From positions 28,079 to 92,078 of the forward strand of contig CAZKTA010000012.1 in the NCBI GenBank assembly GCA_964555645.1: a stretch of 64,000 nucleotides of DNA. The letters run 5' to 3'. Both the position numbers and the translations under genes were made by a program. The stretch is from DTLC01 sp964555645 (GTDB lineage: Bacteria; Verrucomicrobiota; Verrucomicrobiia; Limisphaerales; DTLC01). Below the pieces are notes generated by a model. It made no database searches. It was not told the origin of the DNA and saw only the letters and a program-made list of their open reading frames with translations. How positions within the stretch are numbered: the stretch's first letter is position 1; each line of letters opens with the position of its first letter. Shown here one piece after another: positions 53,798 through 62,236 of this stretch.

Positions 53798-55333
53798 TCA
53801 CTTGACCAAACTGAGCGTAAATTTGCGATGTTTACCGAACAGGCTGCGTAGTGCACGCGACAGTTCGTCTTGGATTTCCTGCAACTGCCTGTAAATAGCC
53901 ACGTTTTGCTCGATTGGCTCGACTGTCTCGCCCTTGTTAAGCTTTACGAAAGCATCTGTGATTTCGCTAATGCTGACTTTTTCACCTTTTTGGAGCCGCC
54001 AGCACCACAACGCCTGCAGCGCAGCGCCATAAGCAGCGCCCTCAGCCACTTTCAATGTTACTACCTCGGCATTAAACACGTCGGCCATGATCCGACGCCA
54101 GATTTTTGATTTTGACCCGCCACCAGTTGCGCGGATCTGGCGTGTATGAACACCGAGCTCAGTCAGCCTGCGCAAACCGTAGTTCATCCCAAGTGTAACA
54201 CCTTCCATTGCAGCACGCGCGAAACAGTTGGCCTGGAATGTGCGTGGGTTAACCCCTAAATAAACGCCCGTGCCATCCGGCACATTGGGCGTGCGCTCGC
54301 CCTCAAGATACGGCAACAATATAAGCCCAAGCGCGCCTACCGGAGTTTTTGCTACTGCAGTGTCGAATTGCTCGATTGTCCAACCGAAATCTTTGCGTAC
54401 CATCTCGGTTGCAACTGTCACGTTCATTGTGCACAGCAGTGGCAGCCAGCGGTTGGTCGAATCGCAAAACGCTGCTATCTCGCCCTGCGGGTCTATCACG
54501 GCTGTCTCAGAGCATGCGTAGATGGTACCGCTGGTACCGAAACTGGCTGTTACAATCCCAGGCCGGGTGTTACCGGTGCCAATTGCACCCATCATGTTAT
54601 CGCCGCCCCCAGCACTCACGAGCACACCAGGGTTCAACCCGAGTTGTTTGGCAGTCGAATCCTGTAGATGTCCGGCGGGTTGATCGCTCGGGATCAACGG
54701 CGGTAGTTTGTCCATCAAGTCCGGACCAATCGCATTTATAGTTGCCTGGCACCATTTACGTTTGCGCACGTCGAATAATGCGGTGCCGCTTGCATCGCCG
54801 TATTCCATTACGCGGTTGCCGGTCAACCAAAAATTCAGGTAATCATGCGGCAGCAAAACTGTCGCAAGCCGTGCATAGTTTTTCGGTTCGTGCTTTTTGA
54901 GCCATAAAATCTTCGACGCAGTGAACCCTGGCAAAACTGCTATCCCTTGTTTTTCGATCGTGGCGTTTAATCCACCCAGCTTGCCCATGATCTCCTCACA
55001 TTCGGCTGCAGTTGAAGTGTCGCACCACAACTTGGCAGGACGAATCACCTCGCCATTTTTGTCCAACGGCACAAACCCGTGTTGCTGGCCGCTCACACCA
55101 ATCGCAACTACCTCGGCCGGTTTCGCCTTTGCAGATTTGAGCGCAGCCTTGATTGCCTTTGCGGCGGCATCGCGCCACGTGTGCGGGTGTTGTTCTTTCG
55201 CACCTGGCGGCAAGCCACGGATAAGCTCATAGCCGACCGACGCCATGCTCAGGACCTTGCCTGTCTTTGCATCAACAACAAGTGCCTTGGTTGATTGTGT
55301 ACCACTGTCAATGCCGATCAGTAACGTGCGCAT
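53798..55333 (-). CDS. xylB: Xylulokinase
   Basis: FGGY-family sugar kinase of 511 residues that phosphorylates D-xylulose to xylulose-5-phosphate for the pentose phosphate pathway. The N-terminal ATP-binding loop is LLIGIDSGTQSTKALVVD. GVSGQQHGFVPLD, ILPH-like VLLPHDYLNFWLTG and EYGDASGTALFD follow. The FGGY signature region is MNYGLRRLTELGVHTRQIRATGGGSKSKIWRRIMADVFN. Other sugar kinases of the family are possible, but the QQHG and DYLNFWLTG motifs favour xylulokinase. No xylA is in the window, although a xylose-isomerase-like barrel gene lies at 31745. Confidence 0.9.
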   Translation of the reverse strand: MRTLLIGIDSGTQSTKALVVDAKTGKVLSMASVGYELIRGLPPGAKEQHPHTWRDAAAKAIKAALKSAKAKPAEVVAIGVSGQQHGFVPLDKNGEVIRPAKLWCDTSTAAECEEIMGKLGGLNATIEKQGIAVLPGFTASKILWLKKHEPKNYARLATVLLPHDYLNFWLTGNRVMEYGDASGTALFDVRKRKWCQATINAIGPDLMDKLPPLIPSDQPAGHLQDSTAKQLGLNPGVLVSAGGGDNMMGAIGTGNTRPGIVTASFGTSGTIYACSETAVIDPQGEIAAFCDSTNRWLPLLCTMNVTVATEMVRKDFGWTIEQFDTAVAKTPVGALGLILLPYLEGERTPNVPDGTGVYLGVNPRTFQANCFARAAMEGVTLGMNYGLRRLTELGVHTRQIRATGGGSKSKIWRRIMADVFNAEVVTLKVAEGAAYGAALQALWCWRLQKGEKVSISEITDAFVKLNKGETVEPIEQNVAIYRQLQEIQDELSRALRSLFGKHRKFTLSLVK

Positions 55334-55472
55334 GTCATTTGTTTAGCAACAAAACGGTCAGTTGCCAGCAAAAAAAATCGCACCTCTGCGCAGTATTAAA
55401 TGGTTTGCCACACCTTTGCTTACCCCATACTTGACACAGCAGCAGATCGGCAACAGGCTTGCGGTCGCGCAG

Positions 55473-56759
55473 ATGAAAACCGACTCGACACGTGCAAAGG
55501 TAAAACGCGCCAGGCACTTCATGGTGATGGGTGTGGGTGCGTTTGCACACAGCGTTGGTCAGGCACTGGCAGATGCAGGCGCGCGTGTATGCACGTACCT
55601 CACGCGTAATTACGGGCATTACCCGCCATCGCTCGTTGGGCCAACCTACCTGCGCGACGTGTATCCGAACCCGTGCGAGTTGATTGAAAAACTCGGTGTC
55701 GACGTTGTTCTGCCCCAGTCAATTGACTGGGCACAAGCGCCCTGGGCTGAAGAACTAAAACGCTGTGGTGTGGGAATTTTTAGCCCGACCGGCGAGGCCA
55801 TGCTCATCGAACGCGAACGCGATTTTGCTCGTCGGCTTTGTGCAAGGTACAAAATACCATACCCACGAGCACACGTTGCGCAGAACCGGCTCGAAGCCGA
55901 GGCAATTGTGCGCCGCCGCCCGTTGCCGTACGTGATCAAAAACCCGCTATGTGCGCCCGCAAGTCCGGTCCACACAATCCTCTGCCAAACAGTTGAAGAA
56001 ACCCGGGCGTGGCTGGCGCATGTCAACTACGCCGAAGGCGTGTTCCTGCAGGAGTACCTAGATGGACCTGAGGCGGGTCATATCGTGTTTGTCACTGGCG
56101 GCGAGATTTATTCGCTTGTCACAAATCAGGAATACAAACGCGCCTATGACGGTGACCTCGGGATCGTAGCAGGCGCGCCACTGGGCGGGTTAGTCGAAGT
56201 TGACCCCGGCGACAAATACGGCCTGGCACGCGAACTGATTCATCCGTTGTGGCCGTGGCTGCGTCAGAGCAAATTCAACGGCCCACTCCAGGTCACTGCA
56301 ATCAAACACCGCGGCAAATGGCACGTCGTCGAATACAATATCCGCATCGGCATTACGTCCGGTCCAATGATATTGCGCATGCTACAGAACCCGGTCGAGG
56401 TACTGCTGCGCACAGCGCAAAACAAAAAGATCGAGCTGCAGTTCCGGCCCGGACTCGAGTTTGGCTGTTCAGTAACACTTGCAGGATATGGGTACCCGTT
56501 CGTTCAACTGCGCACGCCCTACCTGCCATTGACTGTGACAGACAAGTTTGACTGCGACGTGTGGTGGAACGAGGTCGCACGCAACGCTGAGGGCAAACTG
56601 ATCGCCACAGGCCACAGAATAGCCGACGTGGTTGCGTTTGGCCCGACAGTCGAACAAGCAGTTGCAACCGCTTATCGGAACATCCGCAAGATCCGGTTAA
56701 TCGGCAGTTATTACCGAACCGATATCGGCCGGATACGCTGGCCGCCGGGCACAATGTAA
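55473..56759 (+). CDS. PurD-like ATP-grasp ligase
   Basis: About 428 residues related to phosphoribosylamine-glycine ligase (GAR synthetase). The N-terminal Rossmann-like part is MVMGVGAFAHSVGQAL. The middle has VFLQEYLDGPEAGHIVFVTGG and QEYKRAYDGDLGIVAG, matching PurD's EEFLxGxE and xHKRxxDGDxGPNTGG. The last motif is VVEYNIRIGITSGP in place of EFNVRFGDPE. The GGMGAYSP loop is missing and GDPE is changed, so the substrate may differ from glycine. The frame opens at 55362, but Met38 (55473) is nearer the family's N-terminus. Its neighbours are xylB (divergent) and alr. The true purD may be elsewhere. Confidence 0.65.
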   Translation: MKTDSTRAKVKRARHFMVMGVGAFAHSVGQALADAGARVCTYLTRNYGHYPPSLVGPTYLRDVYPNPCELIEKLGVDVVLPQSIDWAQAPWAEELKRCGVGIFSPTGEAMLIERERDFARRLCARYKIPYPRAHVAQNRLEAEAIVRRRPLPYVIKNPLCAPASPVHTILCQTVEETRAWLAHVNYAEGVFLQEYLDGPEAGHIVFVTGGEIYSLVTNQEYKRAYDGDLGIVAGAPLGGLVEVDPGDKYGLARELIHPLWPWLRQSKFNGPLQVTAIKHRGKWHVVEYNIRIGITSGPMILRMLQNPVEVLLRTAQNKKIELQFRPGLEFGCSVTLAGYGYPFVQLRTPYLPLTVTDKFDCDVWWNEVARNAEGKLIATGHRIADVVAFGPTVEQAVATAYRNIRKIRLIGSYYRTDIGRIRWPPGTM

Positions 56760-56842
56760 ACCCGCTGCAATGTACCGCAGGCGCAGTAACAGTCGCAGTT
56801 GCGCACTGCAAAGAAAAAGCTCAACATTGCCCTCGCGCACCG

Positions 56843-58045
56843 ATGCAACACCATACAAATGCATTCCCAAGCCGACCGGCCTGGACGGAAATTGACCTGG
56901 GTCGGCTCAGGCGAAACCTGCAGCTCATTCGGAGTGAGCTGCCCCCGGATGTATGCCTGCTTGCAGTTGTCAAGGATGAAGCATATGGCCACGGTGCAGT
57001 CGAAGTTGCCAAGATCGCGCTTGAAGAAGGCGCCTGGGGCCTCGGGCTAAGCACACTCGAAGAAGCAATGGCACTGCGCGATGCTGGGATCCGGGCGCCG
57101 TTGTTATTGCTCGGTGAACGGCAAGAAGCCGAGTTGCCATGGTGCGTTGCGCACGAGTTAACAGTGTGCTTGAACGACGCAACCACTGCAGTTGCACTGG
57201 CAAAGATTGCTGCACGCCAAAACAAATTTGCACCGGTCCACATCAAGATCAACACCGGTATGAACAGGTACGGCGTGCGCTGGGACAAAGCACTCGAGCT
57301 GATCGAGTTGAGCTGCTCGCTCAAATCGCTTCGGCTTGAGGGTGTGCTAAGTCATTTTGCGCAGTCGGATGAAGCAGACAAAACCTTCGCCAACATTCAA
57401 ATCGCGCGGTTCAAGCAGGTGCTGGTTGCAATGACAGAACGCAATGTGCGCGTTAAGTTTCGGCACATTTGCAACAGTGGCGGGTTCCTCGACTTGCCGC
57501 ATGCGCACTTTGACATGGTTCGCGTCGGGATTTTGATGTACGGCGTGTTCCCATCCGCTGTTTGCAGACGAATTGCCGGTATCGAACCGGTAATGTCAAT
57601 TAAGGCGCGCATTGCAGGATTTCAACAACTCGAGCCTGGCGATGTCGTCGGCTACGGTATGCGTTACACTGCAAAGTCGCCGCGCCGGATCGCAATCATT
57701 CCGGTCGGATACGGCGACGGGTTCCCGCGTCTCATCAACCAGGGCCACGTGCTCATCCATGGTAAACGCGCGCCGATTGTCGGGGGTGTAACTATGGACG
57801 CGTTCATGGTTGACGTGACCGAAATACCCGAGGCACGAATGTGGGACGAAGTTGTCATCATGGGCAAACAAGGTACCGAGGAAATTTCTGTGCACGATCT
57901 AGCCCGGCTCAAAAACTCGGTAAGTTATGACATACTGACCAGTTGGCGGCTGCGGTTGCAGCGCAAATGCCTCGAGCCTGAGTCAGGTACACTCTCACTA
58001 CAGCCGCACTCCACACAGCCGGTCGAACACAGCCTCGCAAAGTAA
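56843..58045 (+). CDS. alr: Alanine racemase
   Basis: Makes D-alanine for peptidoglycan with PLP. It has 400 residues of fold III: PAWTEIDLGRLRRNL near 13, the PLP lysine in LLAVVKDEAYGHGAVEVA (about Lys44), KINTGMNRYGVR, LSHFAQSDEAD, NSGGFLD, FDMVRVGILMYG, and the catalytic tyrosine in IPVGYGDGFPR (about Tyr286), followed by GGVTMDAFMVDVT. The usual VVKANAYGHG reads VVKDEAYGHG, a mild variant. It follows the PurD-like gene by 83 bases. The last 30 residues after SYDILTSW are a non-conserved tail. Confidence 0.95.
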   Translation: MQHHTNAFPSRPAWTEIDLGRLRRNLQLIRSELPPDVCLLAVVKDEAYGHGAVEVAKIALEEGAWGLGLSTLEEAMALRDAGIRAPLLLLGERQEAELPWCVAHELTVCLNDATTAVALAKIAARQNKFAPVHIKINTGMNRYGVRWDKALELIELSCSLKSLRLEGVLSHFAQSDEADKTFANIQIARFKQVLVAMTERNVRVKFRHICNSGGFLDLPHAHFDMVRVGILMYGVFPSAVCRRIAGIEPVMSIKARIAGFQQLEPGDVVGYGMRYTAKSPRRIAIIPVGYGDGFPRLINQGHVLIHGKRAPIVGGVTMDAFMVDVTEIPEARMWDEVVIMGKQGTEEISVHDLARLKNSVSYDILTSWRLRLQRKCLEPESGTLSLQPHSTQPVEHSLAK

Positions 58046-58072
58046 AGAACACCGACCAAGGTGCATCTGCCA

Positions 58073-58876
58073 ATGAAACTGATCTTTTCCGAATCAAAGT
58101 CAGACTATGCACATTACCAGTTTCCATATGCGGTGTGGGCTGTGCCGGAACCTGGTGAAACACCTGCCGATATCTTTAATGCGGGTTTTCTGCCCTCATC
58201 GCGTAACCTCGACAGGTTTTATTTATGTCGGCAGGTCCGAGTGAACCTAGCCAAATTCAAACTTACGTCTGAAAACCGCCGAATTCTGCGCAAGGGCCAC
58301 GGCATCGAGTTCAAGCTAATTCCACGAGGGCAATTCGATTACACACCCGCCCGCCGACAGTTCTTCAAAACTTACGCCGACATCAAGTTCGGCAAGGATG
58401 TCATGACGTATGAACGCCTAGATGCGCTTTTTAACTCGCCTATCGTGTCGCATCTGCTTGTATTTACCGATACCGAAGCCGGCCTAGAGGTCGGCGTTGC
58501 GACGCTTTACATCGAAAGCCGTGAACTGGCCTATTATTACTATGCTTTCTACGACCTGAACTATTACGCGCGCAACCTCGGCATGTACATGATGACATCT
58601 GCCGTGGTACATTTTTCGCAGAACAAGTTCAAGTACATCTACCTCGGCTCTTGTTACTCGCGCAATGCACTCTACAAAACACAATTCACAGGCGCCGAGT
58701 TTTTCAACGGATTCCGTTGGTCAAGCGACCTCGACGAACTCAAATTTATCATCAAACGCGACAAAAAAGAGCCGTACAGGCACCTGCTCGAAACGCCCGA
58801 ATACTTAGAACAATTCTACGGCGCTGACCTCGACCGCGTCTCTGCCACAACCAAGTTTAGAGTTAAACTTGAATGA
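58073..58876 (+). CDS. Arginyl/leucyl-tRNA-protein transferase-like protein
   Basis: About 267 residues resembling ATE1/Bpt aminoacyl-tRNA-protein transferases (GNAT fold), which add Arg or Leu to protein N-termini in the N-degron pathway. Seen are IFNAGFLPSSRNLDRFYLCRQ, VRVNLAKFKLTSENRRILRK (like PxRxxxxxFxxSxxxRR), YYYYAFYDLNYYARNLGMYMM and YIYLGSCYSRNALYKTQF, close to the family's YLGYYIxxCxKMxYK. The N-terminal Cys motif CPYLP and the CxxC zinc pair are absent except for one Cys, so substrate or activity may differ. ATG 58073 is preceded by AAGGTG; the frame opens at 58061. It sits 28 bases after alr. Confidence 0.7.
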   Translation: MKLIFSESKSDYAHYQFPYAVWAVPEPGETPADIFNAGFLPSSRNLDRFYLCRQVRVNLAKFKLTSENRRILRKGHGIEFKLIPRGQFDYTPARRQFFKTYADIKFGKDVMTYERLDALFNSPIVSHLLVFTDTEAGLEVGVATLYIESRELAYYYYAFYDLNYYARNLGMYMMTSAVVHFSQNKFKYIYLGSCYSRNALYKTQFTGAEFFNGFRWSSDLDELKFIIKRDKKEPYRHLLETPEYLEQFYGADLDRVSATTKFRVKLE

Positions 58877-58879
58877 GCC

Positions 58880-58917
58880 AGTGTGGTATTTTGTCCGGAT
58901 AACAGATCCGGCACACT
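58880..58917. other. Nested inverted repeat after the transferase gene
   Basis: AGTGTG (58880-58885) with CACACT (58912-58917) encloses CCGGAT (58895-58900) and ATCCGG (58906-58911). The hairpin begins four bases after the stop codon of the preceding gene. No T-run follows, so it is at best a weak terminator or a 3' end stabiliser. The remaining stretch to 59125 shows no gene. Confidence 0.4.
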
Positions 58918-59125
58918 TGATAACGTCCTTCGCAGACAAGTCCGGTTTGCGATTACCTTGATCTCGAACGACTTGGAGTGTTTTTGCTCCCTAAAAAAAC
59001 AGCTTAAACCCAACAGTGCGCTCGGCAGCTCGGCTCGCATAGGGCCAGACCGTAAATTTCAACCAGCAGGCACCCGAGTTGTTCGCTCAGCCAAAAATTT
59101 AGATGTCTTTGCTGAAAATGAGCTA

Positions 59126-59153
59126 TTGACTTGACGAATCCGTTGCGTATTTT
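59126..59153 (+). promoter_or_regulatory. Predicted promoter of rplM-rpsI
   Basis: TTGACT (59126-59131), 16-base spacer, TATTTT (59148-59153). The expected start is near 59160, about 20 bases before the L13 ATG. Confidence 0.55.
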
Positions 59154-59180
59154 GTTGGGTCCGTTTCGAGTTGGAAGCTA

Positions 59181-59615
59181 ATGAAAACGTTTGTACCAAA
59201 AGTTGATTTGTCGCAACGTAAATGGCACCTGGTAGATGCCAATGGCGCTGTGCTGGGTCGGTTAGCCGCACACGTTGCCAATATCTTGCGCGGCAAAAAC
59301 AAGCCCGTGTTCACGCCGCATATTGACACAGGTGACTTCGTAGTGGTGATCAATGCTGAAAAGGTCCGTGTCACGGGCAAGAAAGAAACTCAAAAACTTT
59401 ATATGACCTACTCGGGCTGGAAAGGCGGCGAGAAATACCGCTCGGTCGCACAGCTACGCGCAACGCATCCGGAACGGCTAATAACGCATGCAGTTTGGGG
59501 CATGCTGCCGAAAAACCGGCTGGGCAGAAAATTAATTACAAAACTCAAGGTGTATCGCGGTCCTGTACACCCGCACGGTGCACAACGACCAGAACCAGTC
59601 AAACTCAGCGCTTAA
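59181..59615 (+). CDS. rplM: 50S ribosomal protein L13
   Basis: Early-assembling large-subunit protein. The 144 residues match the usual 140-150. Motifs are KWHLVDANGAVLGRLAAHVANILRGKNKP, HIDTGDFVVVINAEKVRVTGKK and HAVWGMLPKNRLGRKLITKLKVYRGPVHPH. GGAAG five bases before ATG 59181 supports the start. The rpsI gene follows after 44 bases, the usual L13-S9 operon, closed by a strong terminator. Confidence 0.97.
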   Translation: MKTFVPKVDLSQRKWHLVDANGAVLGRLAAHVANILRGKNKPVFTPHIDTGDFVVVINAEKVRVTGKKETQKLYMTYSGWKGGEKYRSVAQLRATHPERLITHAVWGMLPKNRLGRKLITKLKVYRGPVHPHGAQRPEPVKLSA

Positions 59616-59659
59616 CCACCGGAGTCGCAAGGGCATACTTTTTCATTTGACCAAAAACC

Positions 59660-60106
59660 ATGAGCGACACTCAAACAACCCAGGTTGCTGAAACAACACA
59701 AACTGCCGAGACACAAAAACCGACCGTCATTTGGGCGACTGGCAGACGCAAAACTGCCGTTGCGCGGGTCAGACTCATGCCCGGCAATGGCAAGGTGGTT
59801 GTCAATGGCAGACCGTTCGACAGTTATTTTCCGCTCGAAACATTGCGGGTCGAGGCACTGCAACCGCTCACACTTACGGCAAACACGGATAAATTCGATG
59901 TGCACGTAAACGTCAAAGGCGGCGGTGCGAGTGGCCAGGCCCAGGCAATCAGGCATGGCATTGCGCGTGCACTGTTGCAGGCTGATCCTGGCTTGCGCCC
60001 GACGCTCAAAAGTGCAGGCCTGCTCACACGTGACCCGCGCGTCAAAGAGCGCAAAAAATACGGTCAGCCAGGCGCACGCAAGCGGTTCCAATACTCGAAA
60101 CGCTGA
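59660..60106 (+). CDS. rpsI: 30S ribosomal protein S9
   Basis: Small-subunit head protein whose C-terminal tail reaches the P-site tRNA. It has 148 residues with a Thr/Gln/Glu-rich N-terminal extension (about 1-28). The conserved core is WATGRRKTAVARVRLMPGNGKVVVNGRPFDSYF, GGGASGQAQAIRHGIARALL and LTRDPRVKERKKYGQPGARKRFQYSKR, with the C-terminal SKR. It is the second gene of the rplM-rpsI operon. Confidence 0.97.
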   Translation: MSDTQTTQVAETTQTAETQKPTVIWATGRRKTAVARVRLMPGNGKVVVNGRPFDSYFPLETLRVEALQPLTLTANTDKFDVHVNVKGGGASGQAQAIRHGIARALLQADPGLRPTLKSAGLLTRDPRVKERKKYGQPGARKRFQYSKR

Positions 60107-60145
60107 GTCACGGTCAGACAGGCAAAATCTATCAATGCAATTTTA

Positions 60146-60176
60146 CCCCGCCGAGCTGACTGCGGCGGGGTTTTTT
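60146..60176 (+). terminator. Intrinsic terminator after rpsI
   Basis: CCCCGCCG (60146-60153), 9-nt loop, CGGCGGGG (60163-60170), then TTTTTT. The perfect 8-bp stem lies 40 bases past the S9 stop codon. It also rules out the upstream starts of the argC frame at 60175. Confidence 0.92.
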
Positions 60177-60222
60177 GTTGCAACTTGCGCGGCTTGACGG
60201 TGTCATTTCAGCATACTTGACC

Positions 60223-61284
60223 ATGAACTCGACTGTTAAAGCTGCAATTGTAGGTGCTTCTGGTTACTCGGGTGAAGAACTCGTGCGGTTGTTACTCGGC
60301 CACCCGCACGTCGAGCTGGTGACGGTCACATCCCGCCAAGCAGCAGGCAAAACACTGGCCGAGGTTTTCCCGCGCTTCGCAGCCAACGCACATGCGCGCC
60401 AGACAAAGTTCGTCGAGCCAGACGCTGCCGACCTTGCCAAAAAGGCCGATGTAGTGTTTCTGGCTCTACCACACGGTGTCGCCGCCCAATTCGCAGTACC
60501 GCTGCTCGAAGCAGGATGCCGCGTCATAGACCTGAGCGCAGATTTCAGGCTAAAAAACCCTGCTGTTTACAAAGAGTTTTATGCACATGATCACCCCGCA
60601 CCGTGGCTACTTGAAAAAGCCGTGTACGGCCTGCCAGAAGTGTACCGCGACAAAATCAAAAAGGCGCAACTGATCGCTTCGCCGGGCTGTTATCCAACAA
60701 GCATACTACTCCCGGCTATCCCCCTGCTGCAGGCCGGGTTGGTGCAGCCCAGCAACTTAATCGCAAGCTCACTCAGCGGCGTCAGCGGTGCAGGCCGCAA
60801 AACTGAGCCGGACTACCTGTTCTGCGAGTGCAACGAAAGCCTACGCCCCTACAGCGTGCCGCGGCACCGGCACCTGTCGGAGCTTGAACAAGAACTTTCC
60901 GTTGCTGCTGGTACAAAAGTAGACATACTGTTCGTGCCACATCTGGTGCCGGTCAGCCGCGGTATTCTCACCACACTGTACTTGCGACCAGCAGGCCAAA
61001 CCACAGCAGCCTCGCCTGAAAAACTGGACGACCAACTACGCGCGTGTTACCACCAAGCGTACGACGCCGAGCAGTTCGTCCTATTGCTCGAAGGCGCAGC
61101 GCTCCCAGACACGAAAAACGTCGTAGGCACAAACTACATCCAGATCGCCTGGCGCGTTGACCCGCGCACGGGCACGGTGATTGTCATGAGTGCAATTGAC
61201 AACCTTCTCAAAGGCGCAGCAGGCCAGGCTGTCCAAGCCATGAACATCTTGTTCGGCTTCGATGAACAAGCCGGGCTAAAGTGA
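60223..61284 (+). CDS. argC: N-acetyl-gamma-glutamyl-phosphate reductase
   Basis: NADPH-dependent third step of arginine synthesis. From ATG 60223 the protein is 353 residues (MNSTVKAAIVGASGYSGEELVRLL, a Rossmann start). LPHGVAAQF, VIDLSADFRLKN and YGLPEVYRDKIKKAQLIASPGCYPTS follow, the last carrying the catalytic Cys. SGVSGAGRKTEPDYLFCECNESLRPYSVPRHRHLSELEQEL and VPHLVPVSRGILTT are further signatures. The frame extends to 60175, inside the rpsI terminator, so the later start was chosen. A methyltransferase gene starts eight bases after the stop and argJ is 952 bases on. Confidence 0.95.
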   Translation: MNSTVKAAIVGASGYSGEELVRLLLGHPHVELVTVTSRQAAGKTLAEVFPRFAANAHARQTKFVEPDAADLAKKADVVFLALPHGVAAQFAVPLLEAGCRVIDLSADFRLKNPAVYKEFYAHDHPAPWLLEKAVYGLPEVYRDKIKKAQLIASPGCYPTSILLPAIPLLQAGLVQPSNLIASSLSGVSGAGRKTEPDYLFCECNESLRPYSVPRHRHLSELEQELSVAAGTKVDILFVPHLVPVSRGILTTLYLRPAGQTTAASPEKLDDQLRACYHQAYDAEQFVLLLEGAALPDTKNVVGTNYIQIAWRVDPRTGTVIVMSAIDNLLKGAAGQAVQAMNILFGFDEQAGLK

Positions 61285-61291
61285 GTCAGTC

Positions 61292-62107
61292 GTGTCAACC
61301 TACGTCGAACAAACCAAGCGAGTTGTTTGGGACCCAGCCGAGTACGCAATTTGGTCAGGTGCACAACTCGAGTGGGCACGCGAGTTGATCACGCGCCTGG
61401 AGCTGCGCGGGCACGAGCGCATCTTGGATGTGGGCTGCGGCAACGGCAGGGTCACGGCTGAGCTGGCTGCACTTGTGCCGTACGGCACTGTACTCGGCGT
61501 GGACAATTCGCCCGAAATGATCAACTTCGCCCGTGCAGCGTTCCCACAGGACCGTTTCCCGAACCTGCGGTTCGCCCAAATGGACGCGCGCAGATTGCAG
61601 TTGACCGAACAGTTCGACGTTGTGTTCTCGAACGCAGCTTTGCACTGGGTTGATGATCATACGGCTTTCCTGCGTGGAGCAGCGGCCGGGCTGCGGCCCG
61701 GGGGTAGATTACTGATCTCGTGCGGCGGCAAAGGCAACGCACACGACGTGTTCGTTGCCATTCGCGCGGTAATGCGCCGCCGCGACTGGCGCAGGTTCTT
61801 CCGGCAAATGTCGCGTCCGTACTTTCTGTGCGGGCCGGACGAATACCTACGCTGGTTACCCCAATTCGGGTTCAACCCGCGCACAGTGCAGCTTGTCAAC
61901 AAAGAGATCGTTTTTGCCAACCTAGCCGCACTGTGCGGCTGGCTACGCACCACGTGGCTACCGTACACACAACGCGTGCCCGAACATGCACGCGACCAGT
62001 TCATACGCGCAGTTGCCGAACAGTACATACTCGGCCGCCCAACGGACGCGACCAACAACATTCGTGTCGGCATGGTTAGACTCGAGGTTGACGCAGTCAG
62101 AACTTGA
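61292..62107 (+). CDS. Class I SAM-dependent methyltransferase (Tam/UbiE-like)
   Basis: A 271-residue methyltransferase. WDPAEYAIWSGAQLEWARELI is the start seen in trans-aconitate methyltransferase-like proteins. ERILDVGCGNGRVTAELA is motif I, VLGVDNSPEMINFARAAF motif II, and FDVVFSNAALHWVDDHTAFLRGAAAGLRPGGRLLISCGG covers motifs III-IV. The C-terminal cap has FGFNPRTVQLV. The trans-aconitate assignment is not certain and other small-molecule substrates are possible. It lies between argC and argJ, eight bases after argC, so co-transcription is likely. Confidence 0.85.
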   Translation: MSTYVEQTKRVVWDPAEYAIWSGAQLEWARELITRLELRGHERILDVGCGNGRVTAELAALVPYGTVLGVDNSPEMINFARAAFPQDRFPNLRFAQMDARRLQLTEQFDVVFSNAALHWVDDHTAFLRGAAAGLRPGGRLLISCGGKGNAHDVFVAIRAVMRRRDWRRFFRQMSRPYFLCGPDEYLRWLPQFGFNPRTVQLVNKEIVFANLAALCGWLRTTWLPYTQRVPEHARDQFIRAVAEQYILGRPTDATNNIRVGMVRLEVDAVRT

Positions 62108-62236
62108 AATGCATGTGCTCACACCATTTCCACTATCCAGTTACATCATTTTAACGACGCTCCAGGAGCGGCCTTCGGCTTCGGATTTGAAATCACAACA
62201 CCACAGAGCAACCTTGTAAATCGAAACAGCGCTGCA

